Source: Sphingomonas sp. Y38-1Y
GTDB lineage: Bacteria; Pseudomonadota; Alphaproteobacteria; Sphingomonadales; Sphingomonadaceae
DNA: 64,000 nucleotides
Direction: 5' to 3'
Assembly: GCF_032391395.1 (NCBI RefSeq)
Contig: NZ_CP135916.1
Span: 2,108,001-2,172,000, forward strand
Below the pieces are notes generated by a model, which worked only from the letters and a program-made list of their open reading frames with translations, had not been told where the DNA came from and searched no databases. The translations under genes and the position numbers were made by a program. This document shows, one piece after another, positions 1-8,742 of this stretch (the first letter of the stretch is position 1; each line of letters begins with the position of its first letter).

Positions 1-1885
1 GGTTCACGCTGGCGGCGTTGCCATCGCCACCACGCTGCAGGATCGTCGAGTCGTTGTAGCGACCGTTCTGCACCGTCGACGCGGCATAGGTGCCGAGGCT
101 GGCGTTCGCCGACGACGAGACCTGCTGGACGTCCGACGTGTTATAGGCGCCGATCTGCTGGACATAGGCGCTGGTGTCGCCCGCCTGATAGACGTCGCTG
201 AGGTTCTCGTCGCCCGTTTGCGTGACGTCGATCAGGCCGCCGTTGCCGAACTGCTCGACATAGGACACGTTGGTCGGCGCGTTCGCCGGCAGGCCGAGGT
301 TCTGGCCCTGCTGCGTGACGTTGACGACCGAGCCGGTGCCCGACTGCTTCACGTCCGAGGCGTTGCGCGCGAACGGATCATTCCCGCCCTGCGTCACGGT
401 CAGCGCGTTGCCGCTGCCCGCCTGCTGCGAGACCGAGGTGTTGTAGACGCCGGTCTGGCTGATCGTCGCCGATACACCCGTGCCCGTCTGAACCGCGTTG
501 GCGCGGTTCAGCGTGCCGTTCTGCGTGATCGACGCGTTCGAACCGTTCGAACCCGCATCCTGCCGCACCAGCGCGACGTTGTTGGTGTAGGGCTGACCCG
601 CCGATGATACCGGCAGGGCCACGCCGTCCCAATTACGCGGGCCGAGCGTGTTGGCGCCGCCGCCCTGCGTCACCGACGCACTCGAGCCCGACGACTGGTC
701 GACATCGGCATAGTTGCCGTTGCTGGTCTGCGTGACCGTCGCGGTCGCCCCGGCCGCCGTCGCGCGCTGGGCGACGAATGCCTTGTTGTTGTCGGCATCG
801 GTCGCGCCCGACCCTTGCGTGATCGTCGCGCTGACGGGCACCGCTGCCTGAAGGACGTCGGCCAGGTTGCCGTCGCCCGTCTGGGTCACGGTCGCCTTGG
901 CATTGTCGCCGGCGACGACCGGGCTGCTCGCCGGATTGGCGTTGCCGCTGCCGTCGGCGGTTTGCCTGACCGACGCTTCGTTGTCGCTACCCGTCTGCGT
1001 CACCGTCGCGGCGGCGAAGTTGCCGCTCTGGTCGATGGTGGCGAGGTTGTCGTTGCCCGTCTGGACGACGTCCGCAACGGTGTTGTCGCCCGACTGTTCG
1101 ACGAAGCTCTCGTTGCCGTCACCCGTCTGGGTCACGCCCACGCCCACGCCGCTTTCGACGTTGCCCAGGTTGTTGTCGGGATCGCCGACATCGCCGTTGG
1201 TGCCGCTCTGGCGCACTTCGGAGACGTTGCCCGTGCCGACCTGGCGCACGCCAGCCTCGTTGAAGCGGTTCGACTGCTCGATAAAGGAGCGGCTCGCCCC
1301 ATCCTGATAAACGGCGGCGTTCTGCGCGCCGGTTCTCTGGCGGATTTCGGAATCGGCGGCGCCGCTCTCCTGGATCACGCTGGCGCGCTGGTCGCTGCCC
1401 GTCTGGCTGACGCTGCTGGTTGCGGCGTTCGTCAACGCGCGCTGGTAGACTTCGGCGCGGCCGCCGGTGCCGCTCTGCGTCACGAACGAGCCGGTGGAGG
1501 TGCCACCGCCCACACCGGCCTGATCGACGCGCGCGCCGTTGTTCAGGCCCGTCTGGTTGACGGTCGAGCGCATGCCCGACGAGCCGGCCGACTGCGTCAC
1601 CGCCGCGGCGAGCTGGCCGCCATTCTGAGTGACGCTCGAGCGGCCGTTGGCGCCCGCCTGGCTGACGGTCGTCGCGACCGAACGGCCGCTGTTGGCACCA
1701 TTGGCAAAGGTCTGCGTGCCGCCGGTCTGGTCGACCGTCGACTGGTTGCTGGCGCCGTTCTGCGTGACCGTGGCACCGGCATTGTTGCCCGATTGGGTCG
1801 TGGTCGAATTGTTGCTCTGGCCCATCGCCGGAGCAGCCGCGAACATCGCGAGCGCCGAGACGCTCGAAAGAATGATCGTCTTCAT
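1..1885 (-). CDS. Curlin-repeat amyloid subunit (CsgA/CsgB-like), partial at window edge
   Basis: Probable extracellular functional-amyloid subunit. The frame is open without a stop from the ATG at 1885 to base 1, so at least 628 residues are encoded and the C-terminus lies outside the window. The first ~23 residues are a Sec signal peptide ending in A-M-G-Q. The rest is a long tandem series of about 11-residue strands with the pattern V/I-x-Q-x-G-x-x-N, the curlin signature. E. coli CsgA has only five curlin repeats in about 150 residues. GAGGA lies about 7 bases before the ATG. The gene follows another curlin gene by 98 bases in the same direction, in a locus with csgG and csgF. Which of the two is the nucleator and which the major subunit cannot be decided from sequence. 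Confidence 0.88.
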   Translation of the reverse strand, partial: MKTIILSSVSALAMFAAAPAMGQSNNSTTTQSGNNAGATVTQNGASNQSTVDQTGGTQTFANGANSGRSVATTVSQAGANGRSSVTQNGGQLAAAVTQSAGSSGMRSTVNQTGLNNGARVDQAGVGGGTSTGSFVTQSGTGGRAEVYQRALTNAATSSVSQTGSDQRASVIQESGAADSEIRQRTGAQNAAVYQDGASRSFIEQSNRFNEAGVRQVGTGNVSEVRQSGTNGDVGDPDNNLGNVESGVGVGVTQTGDGNESFVEQSGDNTVADVVQTGNDNLATIDQSGNFAAATVTQTGSDNEASVRQTADGSGNANPASSPVVAGDNAKATVTQTGDGNLADVLQAAVPVSATITQGSGATDADNNKAFVAQRATAAGATATVTQTSNGNYADVDQSSGSSASVTQGGGANTLGPRNWDGVALPVSSAGQPYTNNVALVRQDAGSNGSNASITQNGTLNRANAVQTGTGVSATISQTGVYNTSVSQQAGSGNALTVTQGGNDPFARNASDVKQSGTGSVVNVTQQGQNLGLPANAPTNVSYVEQFGNGGLIDVTQTGDENLSDVYQAGDTSAYVQQIGAYNTSDVQQVSSSANASLGTYAASTVQNGRYNDSTILQRGGDGNAASVN

Positions 1886-1983
1886 GATGTCGTCCTCGAA
1901 TTAGGGTTGCCGCGGGCCGGCCGCGCCATTCGCGCGCCGCCCGTCGGGGCGAGCGGGGATGCCGCTCGCCCCTCCGTGGGAGA

Positions 1984-3747
1984 TCAGTTCGGCAGCCCGC
2001 CGCCCGACTGGGTGACGTTGGCCGAATTGTTCATGCCCGACTGAGTGATGGTCGAGGTGTTGCCGAAGCCGCTCTGGCTGACGACCGCGCTGTGGCCCGA
2101 TCCGGCGTTCTGATGGATGTACGAGTTGTTCGACTCGCCCGTCTGCGTCACGTCGGCCGTGCTGTTGGTCGCGTCCTGCGTGATGATCGAGCCCAGCTCC
2201 GTGCCGTTCTGAGAGACCGCCGCGGCGTTGTCCGCCCCGGCCTGCGTGATCTCGGAATTGTTGCCGTAGCCCGTCTGCTCGACATAGGCCGCATAGCCGA
2301 CGGCCACGTCGACCTGGTTCGACGAGGCCGCGTTCTGCGTCACGCGCGAGACGTTGGCCTGGCCGATCTGGCTGACATAGGCATCGCTCGCCGCGGTCTG
2401 GTCGACATAGGCAAGGTTGCGATCGCTCTCGAAGCCGCCGACATTGTTGGTCTGGAACACGTTGGCGATCGCGCCGGCGCCGGACTGGTCGATATCGGCG
2501 AAGTTCTGCTGGCCGTTCTGATCGACGGTGGCCGTCGCCGCCGCCGACTGGAGGATCAGCGCTTCGTTGGTCGGGAACTGCGTCGGCGCGTTGCTGTCGG
2601 CAGTCTGGTCGACCCTGGCGGACGCGGCACCGGCGGTCGCGGTCTGGGTCACCTGCGCGCTGTTGTCGCCGTACGCGCCGCCCTGGCTGACGGCGACGGT
2701 GCCGTTGCTCGCCTGATTGACGGTGGCGTTGTTGAAGATGCCGCGCTGTTCGATCTCCAGCCCGGCGTTGCTGCCGGTCTGCCCGGCGACCGCGCGGTTG
2801 AGATGACCCTTCTGGTCGATTTCCATCTCGTTATTGTCGCCGCCCTGCGACACGCGAGCATAGTTGGCGCGCACCGGATCACCGCCCGCGGTGTCGCGGC
2901 CATCGTCGCCGCGGAGGCGCGGGACCGCGTTGCCGGAGTTGTCCTCATCCTGCTTGATGTCGACGTCGCCGTTGGTGCCCGACTGAGCGACAATCGCGTC
3001 GTTCTGGTTGTCGAGCTGGAGGACGGTGGCGATGTTGTCCTTGCCGCCCTGGCTGACTGCGGCGCCGTTCTCGCTCCCGGTCTGCGTCACCGTGGCAGTG
3101 AGGCGCGACTGGGAGACCTGCGAGAGCTGGTTGATCGTCGCTTCGTTGTCGTCGCCGGTCTGAACCACGGTGGCGGTGCTGCGATTGGCGCCGCCGGCAT
3201 TGTTGACCTCCTGCCGGATGGTCGAGCTGTTGCCGTTGCCGAATTGGTCGACGTTGGCCGACGAGAAGCTGGTCGGATCCTGATCGATGCTGGAGGTGTT
3301 GTCGTCGCCCGTCTGGATGACGCCTGCCGCCGAGCTGTTCAGCGCGTTGCCGACGGTGTTGCTGTTGCCGTTCTGATTGATGGTCGAGCTGTTGCCATCG
3401 CCATTCTGGCGGACTTCGGCTTCCTGCGACGTGCCGTTCTGCGAGATGTACGAATAGCTGTCGCCGTTCTGGATCACCTCGGCATCGTTGCGGTCGCTGC
3501 CCGACTGGATCAGCACCGACTCCGCGCTGTTGCCCGACTGGCGGACCAGCACTTCATTGGCGTTGGCCGCGTTGCTGCCGTTGCCCGACTGCGTGACCTG
3601 CGAAGAACCGTTGCTGCCGGTCTGGCGGACTTCCGCTTTGTTGAAGGCGCCCGACTGCGAGACGGTGCTGCCATTGTCCTGTGCCAGTGCCGGCACGGCG
3701 GCGAGCAGAGCGGCAAAAGAAACCGAAGTCAAAATCGTCCGTTTCAT
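1984..3747 (-). CDS. Curlin-repeat amyloid subunit (CsgA/CsgB-like), 587 aa
   Basis: Secreted curli-type fibre subunit. A signal peptide (about 23 residues, ending A-L-A-Q) is followed by some forty short V/I-x-Q-x-G/N strands, which is about 22 strand-loop-strand curlin units against five in E. coli CsgA. The start is placed at 3747 because GAGGA lies 9 bases upstream of it, whereas it directly abuts the alternative ATG at 3756, and because the signal peptide then begins M-K-R. The protein has no cysteine and is rich in Asn, Gln, Ser and Ala. Export should use the CsgG pore encoded just upstream. The interior near residues 270-300 is less regular and more acidic (DEDNSGN, RGDDGRD), possibly a linker. 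Confidence 0.9.
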   Translation of the reverse strand: MKRTILTSVSFAALLAAVPALAQDNGSTVSQSGAFNKAEVRQTGSNGSSQVTQSGNGSNAANANEVLVRQSGNSAESVLIQSGSDRNDAEVIQNGDSYSYISQNGTSQEAEVRQNGDGNSSTINQNGNSNTVGNALNSSAAGVIQTGDDNTSSIDQDPTSFSSANVDQFGNGNSSTIRQEVNNAGGANRSTATVVQTGDDNEATINQLSQVSQSRLTATVTQTGSENGAAVSQGGKDNIATVLQLDNQNDAIVAQSGTNGDVDIKQDEDNSGNAVPRLRGDDGRDTAGGDPVRANYARVSQGGDNNEMEIDQKGHLNRAVAGQTGSNAGLEIEQRGIFNNATVNQASNGTVAVSQGGAYGDNSAQVTQTATAGAASARVDQTADSNAPTQFPTNEALILQSAAATATVDQNGQQNFADIDQSGAGAIANVFQTNNVGGFESDRNLAYVDQTAASDAYVSQIGQANVSRVTQNAASSNQVDVAVGYAAYVEQTGYGNNSEITQAGADNAAAVSQNGTELGSIITQDATNSTADVTQTGESNNSYIHQNAGSGHSAVVSQSGFGNTSTITQSGMNNSANVTQSGGGLPN

Positions 3748-3831
3748 GGTTGTCATTCCTCATATTGGATATGATAACCATGCCGCCCCCCGAAGAGAGG
3801 GGTTCGACATGATCGATATGCTACCCATTCT

Positions 3832-3863
3832 CCGCGTGACGGCGCTGCAACGCTGTCACGCGG
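3832..3863. promoter_or_regulatory. Perfectly placed palindrome upstream of curlin gene
   Basis: Two 13-base arms (3832-3844 and 3851-3863), with one mismatch, flank a 6-base loop in the 244-base gap between csgG and the first curlin gene, about 85 bases before the curlin start. On the plus strand the stem is followed by TTTTGTCTT, so it would also read as an intrinsic terminator for plus-strand transcription, although no plus-strand gene precedes it. On the minus strand it could be an operator or a 5' UTR hairpin. Function is inferred only. Confidence 0.45.
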
Positions 3864-4000
3864 TTTTGTCTTGAGCCAGCGACGCGCTGCAACACGCCGG
3901 TCGGCCCCTCAAAACCTGGAGTTGATTGCGTCGGCTAGGTCCCAGGCGACCCGCCGATCTGCTACATTCCCGGCTGCGACTTGTGCCGGGATCTCGTGTA

Positions 4001-4990
4001 TCACCGCATCGCGGTGCCGCCGGCGCTGCGCACCTGGCTCGTCTCGGGCGGCGCGATGCGGCGCGGCGTCATCTTGGCAGGGGGCATCGCCGCGATGCGC
4101 TTGACCGCGTCGGCGACCGCCTTGGCATCGAGGTTGCCGGCCCGTTCCTCGCGGTAGCGATAGAGCAGGGGCCAGCCGGCCTTGGCGTCGGCGAAATCCC
4201 AGAGCTTGAGATCCACGCCCTCCATGATGATGCCGTACACCGCCTTCTCGATCGCCTGCTGAAGCGCGAGCTGATCGGGTTCGTTGGTGGTGTAGCCGAG
4301 CTCGGCCTCGAGCAGTTCGCGAAAGGCCACGAAGCGGAAGGCGCTGGCGCCCAGCGATTGCGAGGCGATCGTCTTGGAGGCCGTGACCGTCGTCAGCACC
4401 TCGCCCGTGCGAACCGACACGGCGCGAAGATAGACGGTGACAGTATCCTGACGATACTGCGTTCGCGCCCCGATGCCGAGGAAGCCGGCCCCCGCGCCGC
4501 CGGTGACGGTGTTGCTGTCATAGCCGATGATCCCGCCTTCGAGCAGGACGCCGGCGAACAGCAGCGCGGGCAGCGCCTGTGGGTTGATGTTCGCCTCGCC
4601 GAGATAGCGCTCGCGCATCTCGCGGATGATCTGGCGTTCGTTGAGGAGGTTGCGAAGGCTTTCGCGCTCGACGATCGTGAACCACTGGCGATTGCCAGCG
4701 TCCTGCAACGCCTTGACCAGGATCGAGCCGCCGCCCTGGCTGACCGCCCGCGACAGGGTCTGGCCGGTCTCGCTCGGCTTGAACTGGCCGGTCTGATCGG
4801 TGAAGCCATAGACGGCGATCGCCACCGGACGCGCGGGTGGGGGGATCAGCCCCAGCGCCTTCTGCGTCTGCGTCTGCGCCGGATAGACGGCAAGGCTGCT
4901 CATCTCGGGAAGCGTGGCACGGCCCGAATCGCCGACGGTCATGCAGCCGGCAAGCATCGAGGACAGGAGGATCAGCGAAGCGACGCGCAT
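4001..4990 (-). CDS. csgG: Curli secretion pore lipoprotein CsgG
   Basis: Outer-membrane lipoprotein that forms the nonameric curlin export channel. It has a lipobox (L-A-G-C, Cys at residue 15), then recognisable CsgG blocks: YGFTDQTGQFKPS, FTIVERESLRNLLNERQI, LEGGIIGYDSN and a Thr/Ser-rich strand region GEVLTTVTASKTI. It has 329 residues against 277 in E. coli; the extra length is mostly a C-terminal tail of about 50 residues. It starts 3 bases after the csgF stop, so the two are probably cotranscribed. The segment that forms the pore constriction in E. coli (Tyr51, Asn55, Phe56) aligns here with Ser, Gln and Thr. The related holdfast protein HfaB is an alternative, but adjacent csgF and curlins favour CsgG. 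Confidence 0.93.
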   Translation of the reverse strand: MRVASLILLSSMLAGCMTVGDSGRATLPEMSSLAVYPAQTQTQKALGLIPPPARPVAIAVYGFTDQTGQFKPSETGQTLSRAVSQGGGSILVKALQDAGNRQWFTIVERESLRNLLNERQIIREMRERYLGEANINPQALPALLFAGVLLEGGIIGYDSNTVTGGAGAGFLGIGARTQYRQDTVTVYLRAVSVRTGEVLTTVTASKTIASQSLGASAFRFVAFRELLEAELGYTTNEPDQLALQQAIEKAVYGIIMEGVDLKLWDFADAKAGWPLLYRYREERAGNLDAKAVADAVKRIAAMPPAKMTPRRIAPPETSQVRSAGGTAMR

Positions 4991-4993
4991 AGG

Positions 4994-5455
4994 TCAGCCG
5001 AGGTCCACGAAGGTCGGGATGACGATGGTCGTGACTTCGCCCGTTGCGTCGTTGGTGATGTTGATCGTCACCTCGTCGAGTGTTCGGAAGAAATCGACCG
5101 TCTGGCCGCCAAAGCTGATCTTGCCCTGTTCCTGCGGGTTCTCCCCGAAAATCGCATTCACGATCTGGGACGAGAGGGAGGAGAGCAGCCGAGATTCGAG
5201 CTGGCGGCGGAACACGTCGGCCTGGGAGTTGGTCGAGGTGGCGCGAACCGACGCCGGGTCCTTGTAGTCGTTCTGCGCGTTCGCGATGCCGAGCAGATGA
5301 GACGAGTTGAACGGATTGCCACCGAAGGACGGATTGACCGGTGTGTAGACCATGTCCTGTGCCGCGGCGGGCGAAATCATGGCGATCGTCGCAGCCAATA
5401 CGCCAGCCCTCACGCAACGCCCCACGGGCGCCGCGCGCTGATACTTACCCACCAT
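4994..5455 (-). CDS. csgF: Curli assembly factor CsgF
   Basis: Small secreted protein that, in E. coli, docks in the CsgG pore and presents the nucleator at the cell surface. It has a signal peptide of about 33 residues, then the diagnostic block NPSFGGNPFNSSHLLGIANA followed by QNDYKDP, which matches CsgF closely. The start at 5455 is chosen because AGGGGG lies 8 bases upstream; an in-frame GTG at 5464 overlaps that ribosome site. The protein is 153 residues. It is the first gene of the csgF-csgG pair, with a long upstream region. No csgE is visible in the window. Confidence 0.92.
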   Translation of the reverse strand: MVGKYQRAAPVGRCVRAGVLAATIAMISPAAAQDMVYTPVNPSFGGNPFNSSHLLGIANAQNDYKDPASVRATSTNSQADVFRRQLESRLLSSLSSQIVNAIFGENPQEQGKISFGGQTVDFFRTLDEVTINITNDATGEVTTIVIPTFVDLG

Positions 5456-5753
5456 CAGGAACACCCCCTAAAGTCTGTCTGGACGTGCGAGCAACGCTTC
5501 CCCCGACTCGCCGCCATTAATCGATCATTAACTGCCGGACAGGATTCATCATCCCCCAAATTGGGTATTGACCGCTTTCAGCCGCGACTTGTTTTTGGTT
5601 GTGCGGAATTGGTACATTGCTGATCTCCGTTGAACCGGTATGGTGTCGCGAGCGTATCGCTGCTGTTGATCGAGGTCGGTACTTGGCAAACGCTGCGAAA
5701 AATTGGCGCCGGTTCAAGCTGATCCATCCTGCGCCAAACGGGTCCGTTTTGGA
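5456..5753 (-). promoter_or_regulatory. csgF upstream region, likely curli promoter
   Basis: This 298-base gap between the LuxR-type gene and csgF is clearly more AT-rich than the flanking genes. It holds ATTAATCGATCATTAA (around 5516-5531) and an imperfect CCCAAATTGGG palindrome near 5555. It encodes no convincing protein on either strand. It is the natural place for a regulated csgFG promoter, but no exact -35/-10 pair can be asserted. Confidence 0.4.
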
Positions 5754-6410
5754 CTATTCGTAACGGTAGCGATTAAGCCGATGCAGTAACTGCTCGCGCG
5801 ATCCGACACCTAGCTTCTGGTAGATCCGCCGAAGATGCGTGCGGACGGTCATCACCGACACGTTCGATGCGCTGGCGATCACATCCGCGGTGCTGCCGCG
5901 AAGCAGCGCTAGTACGATACGGTTCTCCGACGCGGTCAGGCCGAAGATCGATTCGAAATCATGGTATCGTGGCGTCGAGAGTTCGGTATCGGGCGTAATG
6001 AGCAGCGAGACATACTCGCCCTGCGGATCCGGCAAGCGGCGACCGCTGAACAACAGCCACCCGCCATCCTCGCCAAGCGGAAGCGCCATGGCGCCGATCT
6101 GAACCAGGTCGCGCACAAAACCAGCGACCTGCCGCTCATGGTCGGCATGGAAGAACTGCAACCGGTCATGATGGTTGGCGACCGCGCGCCCGGTGCCGAG
6201 CAGGCGATCCGCTGCGGCATTGCTCCATTGGACCGACAAGCCAGGACCGACGACCAATCGAGCGCGCTGGTCCTCGAGCAGTTGTTGGGCGAAGGCGGCT
6301 GTCCCGGGCGGGAGGTTCGCGGCAAGAAGCGGCAAGGATGCAGGACCTTTGGCTGTCGTGTTCGGTCGCGACCCGCAATCTTGTTGGCCTGAAATTCCAA
6401 CGACGGCCAT
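5754..6410 (-). CDS. LuxR-type DNA-binding regulator next to the curli genes
   Basis: Putative transcription factor. The C-terminal ~60 residues form a LuxR/FixJ helix-turn-helix (LTASENRIVLALLRG, then VSVMTVRTHLRRIYQKLGV). The N-terminal ~130 residues look like a PAS-type sensory fold rather than a phospho-receiver, so it is not an orthologue of the E. coli curli activator CsgD in architecture. The ATG at 6410 is used; an in-frame TTG at 6419 is the alternative, and neither has a strong ribosome site. It lies directly upstream of csgF in the same direction, separated by 343 bases from its stop to the csgF ATG region, so control of curli genes is a reasonable inference. Confidence 0.75.
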   Translation of the reverse strand: MAVVGISGQQDCGSRPNTTAKGPASLPLLAANLPPGTAAFAQQLLEDQRARLVVGPGLSVQWSNAAADRLLGTGRAVANHHDRLQFFHADHERQVAGFVRDLVQIGAMALPLGEDGGWLLFSGRRLPDPQGEYVSLLITPDTELSTPRYHDFESIFGLTASENRIVLALLRGSTADVIASASNVSVMTVRTHLRRIYQKLGVGSREQLLHRLNRYRYE

Positions 6411-6513
6411 GGTTGTCAATATGTAAACCGGAATGCCACAATTTGCATCCTGTTGCGAAGTGCCGCGTAACCCCGAGACCGGGCGGCGTTTTTCACAACG
6501 GTCGGTGCGCTCG

Positions 6514-7725
6514 TTAGCCGCCGGCCGCCGCCGGCAGCAGGACCGTCACCGTCGTGCCGTTTCCCGGCTTGCTGGCGATGTCGAGGCGGCCGCGGTGGCG
6601 TTCGACGATGTGCTTGACGATCGACAGGCCGAGGCCGGTGCCGCCCGCCTGGCGGCTGCGCCCCGAATCGACGCGGTAGAAGCGCTCGGTCAGGCGCGGG
6701 AGATGCTCGGGGGCGATGCCGTCGCCTTCGTCGCGGACGGCGAGGCGGACCATCGCGCCGCCGTCGTGGCGCAGTTCGACCATCACCGGCGTGCCCGGGC
6801 GCCCGTATTTCAGCGCGTTGCCGATCAAATTGTGGAGCACCTGGCTCAGTTGCGCACGGTCGCCCTTTACCGCCGGGGCGTCGCCCACCGCGGTGACGAG
6901 GTCGGCGGCGCGGCCGTCGGCGATGCTCGCGACCTCGGCACGGACCTCCTCGACCAGCTCGCCCAGGCGGACGACCTGGTCGGGCTCACGATACTTCTCT
7001 GCTTCGATCCGCGACAGGCTCATCAGGTCGTCGACCAGCCGCCGCATCCGCGTCGCCTCGCCGAACATGATCTTGAGGAAGCGGTCTCGCGTCTCGGGAT
7101 CGTCGCCGGCGCCCTCGCGCAGCGTTTCGATGAAGCCGAGGATCGAGGCGAGCGGCGTGCGCAGCTCGTGGCTGGCATTGGCGACGAAGTCGACGCGGAT
7201 CTTGTCGGCGGCATAGCTGCCGGTTCGGTCGATCAGATGGACGACGCGCAGCGACGGCCCGGCGGCGCGGACGTGCATCTCCCAGCGCTGCTCGCGCGTG
7301 CCGACACCGACCAGCTCGATCGGCGCGTCATTGCCGGACAGCGGCGCGGTCAGCCGCTCGGCCGCGGCGGGGTGGCGGATGGCGAGGCGGACGTCGTCGC
7401 CCAGGATGTGCTGGCCGAGCAGCGCGCGCGCCGGCGCGTTGGCGCGGACGACGCGGCGGTCGGCCACCACCAGCACGGGCTCGACCACCGCCTCGATCAC
7501 GTCGCTGACCAGCGCGTCGGGGGCAGCCGCGGGCGTCGCGGCGACCGGTGTGGCGGCGCGCGGCTCGTCCGACTCGGTACCGAGGGCGACCAGCACCGCG
7601 GCGATCGCGCCGACGATCGCCACCAGCGTCGCCGACACGTCGCCCCCGATGATGAGCGCCGCCGCGCCGCTCGCCACCGCCAATGCCAGCGCAATCCCTG
7701 CGCGAATCGCCCGATCGCCGCCCAT
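6514..7725 (-). CDS. phoR: PhoR-like sensor histidine kinase
   Basis: Inner-membrane sensor kinase. Two closely spaced hydrophobic helices sit at residues ~9-27 and ~32-48. A PAS-like domain follows (about 75-165), then the H-box FVANASHELRTPLASILGF with the phospho-accepting His near residue 185, the N-box LHNLIGNALKYG, and the G-boxes DEGDGIAPEHLPRLTERFYR and GGTGLGLSIVKHI. This order matches PhoR, the phosphate-starvation kinase. Length 403 residues is normal. No phoB, phoU or pst gene is adjacent, so the assignment to phosphate sensing rests on domain similarity only. It diverges from glyQ across a gap of 114 bases. Confidence 0.8.
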   Translation of the reverse strand: MGGDRAIRAGIALALAVASGAAALIIGGDVSATLVAIVGAIAAVLVALGTESDEPRAATPVAATPAAAPDALVSDVIEAVVEPVLVVADRRVVRANAPARALLGQHILGDDVRLAIRHPAAAERLTAPLSGNDAPIELVGVGTREQRWEMHVRAAGPSLRVVHLIDRTGSYAADKIRVDFVANASHELRTPLASILGFIETLREGAGDDPETRDRFLKIMFGEATRMRRLVDDLMSLSRIEAEKYREPDQVVRLGELVEEVRAEVASIADGRAADLVTAVGDAPAVKGDRAQLSQVLHNLIGNALKYGRPGTPVMVELRHDGGAMVRLAVRDEGDGIAPEHLPRLTERFYRVDSGRSRQAGGTGLGLSIVKHIVERHRGRLDIASKPGNGTTVTVLLPAAAGG

Positions 7726-7839
7726 GTCCCCCGCGCTACCTGATCGCCCGGCGAAAGTCGCCCGCGGGCGTTATTGACCGCGGGCGCCCCCTTCGCCAAG
7801 GGATGCGGCCTTTCCTTGACCCTGCCCGGAAGGCCCGCC

Positions 7840-8742
7840 TTGCTCAACACCAGCGCGCCCATGAGCTTTCAGCGCATGATCCTGACGCTCCACGACTATT
7901 GGGCGGCGCGGGGGTGCGTGATCCTCCAACCCTATGACATGGAGATGGGGGCGGGTACCTTTCACCCCGCGACGACGCTGCGCGCGCTGGGACCGGAGCC
8001 GTGGAACGCCGCCTTCGTCCAGCCGTGCCGCCGCCCGACCGACGGCCGCTATGGCGAGAACCCCAACCGGCTCCAGCATTATTACCAGTACCAGGTGATC
8101 CTGAAGCCGAGCCCGTCCGACCTTCAGGAGCTGTATCTCGGCAGCCTGGCGGCGATCGGCATCGACTTTGCCGCGCACGACATCCGCTTCGTCGAGGACG
8201 ATTGGGAAAGCCCGACCTTGGGCGCCTGGGGCCTAGGCTGGGAAGTGTGGTGCGACGGGATGGAGGTGACGCAGTTCACCTATTTCCAGCAGATGGGCGG
8301 CTTCGACTGCAAGCCGGTAGCGGGCGAGCTCACCTACGGGCTCGAACGGCTGGCGATGTACATCCAGAACGTCGACAGCGTGTACGACCTGGCCTTCAAC
8401 GACGCGGGCGTCAGCTATGGCGACGTGTTCCTGGAGAATGAGCGCCAGATGTCGACCTGGAACTTCGAGGTCGCCGATACCGAGCGGCTGTTCGACGGGT
8501 TCCGGAAGGCGGTGGCCGAGTGCGAGAACTCGCTGGCCGCGGGTCTGCCCATCGCCGCCTATGAGCAGGCGATCAAGGCGAGCCACCAATTCAACCTGCT
8601 TCAGGCCCGCGGCGTCATCTCCGTCGCCGAGCGCCAAGCCTATATCGGCCGCGTCCGTGACCTCGCGAAGGGCGCGTGCAAGGCGCAGATCGACAAGATG
8701 ACCCCCGATTGGGAAGCGCGTTTTCCGGAGTGGAGCCTGTGA
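7840..8742 (+). CDS. glyQ: Glycine--tRNA ligase alpha subunit
   Basis: Catalytic subunit of the bacterial alpha2beta2 glycyl-tRNA synthetase, charging tRNA-Gly with glycine. It contains the family blocks [33 protein letters not shown] and [14 protein letters not shown]. The start is placed at TTG 7840 because GGAAGG lies exactly 6 bases upstream and the protein then has the usual short leader before SFQ; an ATG at 7861 is the alternative. The stop overlaps the GTG start of glyS (GTGA), so the two subunits are translationally coupled. Confidence 0.95.
   Translation: MLNTSAPMSFQRMILTLHDYWAARGCVILQPYDMEMGAGTFHPATTLRALGPEPWNAAFVQPCRRPTDGRYGENPNRLQHYYQYQVILKPSPSDLQELYLGSLAAIGIDFAAHDIRFVEDDWESPTLGAWGLGWEVWCDGMEVTQFTYFQQMGGFDCKPVAGELTYGLERLAMYIQNVDSVYDLAFNDAGVSYGDVFLENERQMSTWNFEVADTERLFDGFRKAVAECENSLAAGLPIAAYEQAIKASHQFNLLQARGVISVAERQAYIGRVRDLAKGACKAQIDKMTPDWEARFPEWSL

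Noticed and set aside
815..3774. Long open frames on the plus strand opposite the curlin genes (409 and 560 residues)
   Set aside because: They are complementary shadows of the repeat codons of the curlin genes, with Arg/Ala/Val-rich low-complexity products and no ribosome sites or known motifs.
6411..6419. TTGACA-like -35 element before the LuxR-type gene
   Set aside because: It overlaps the start codon region, so it cannot serve as the gene's promoter; it is a chance match.
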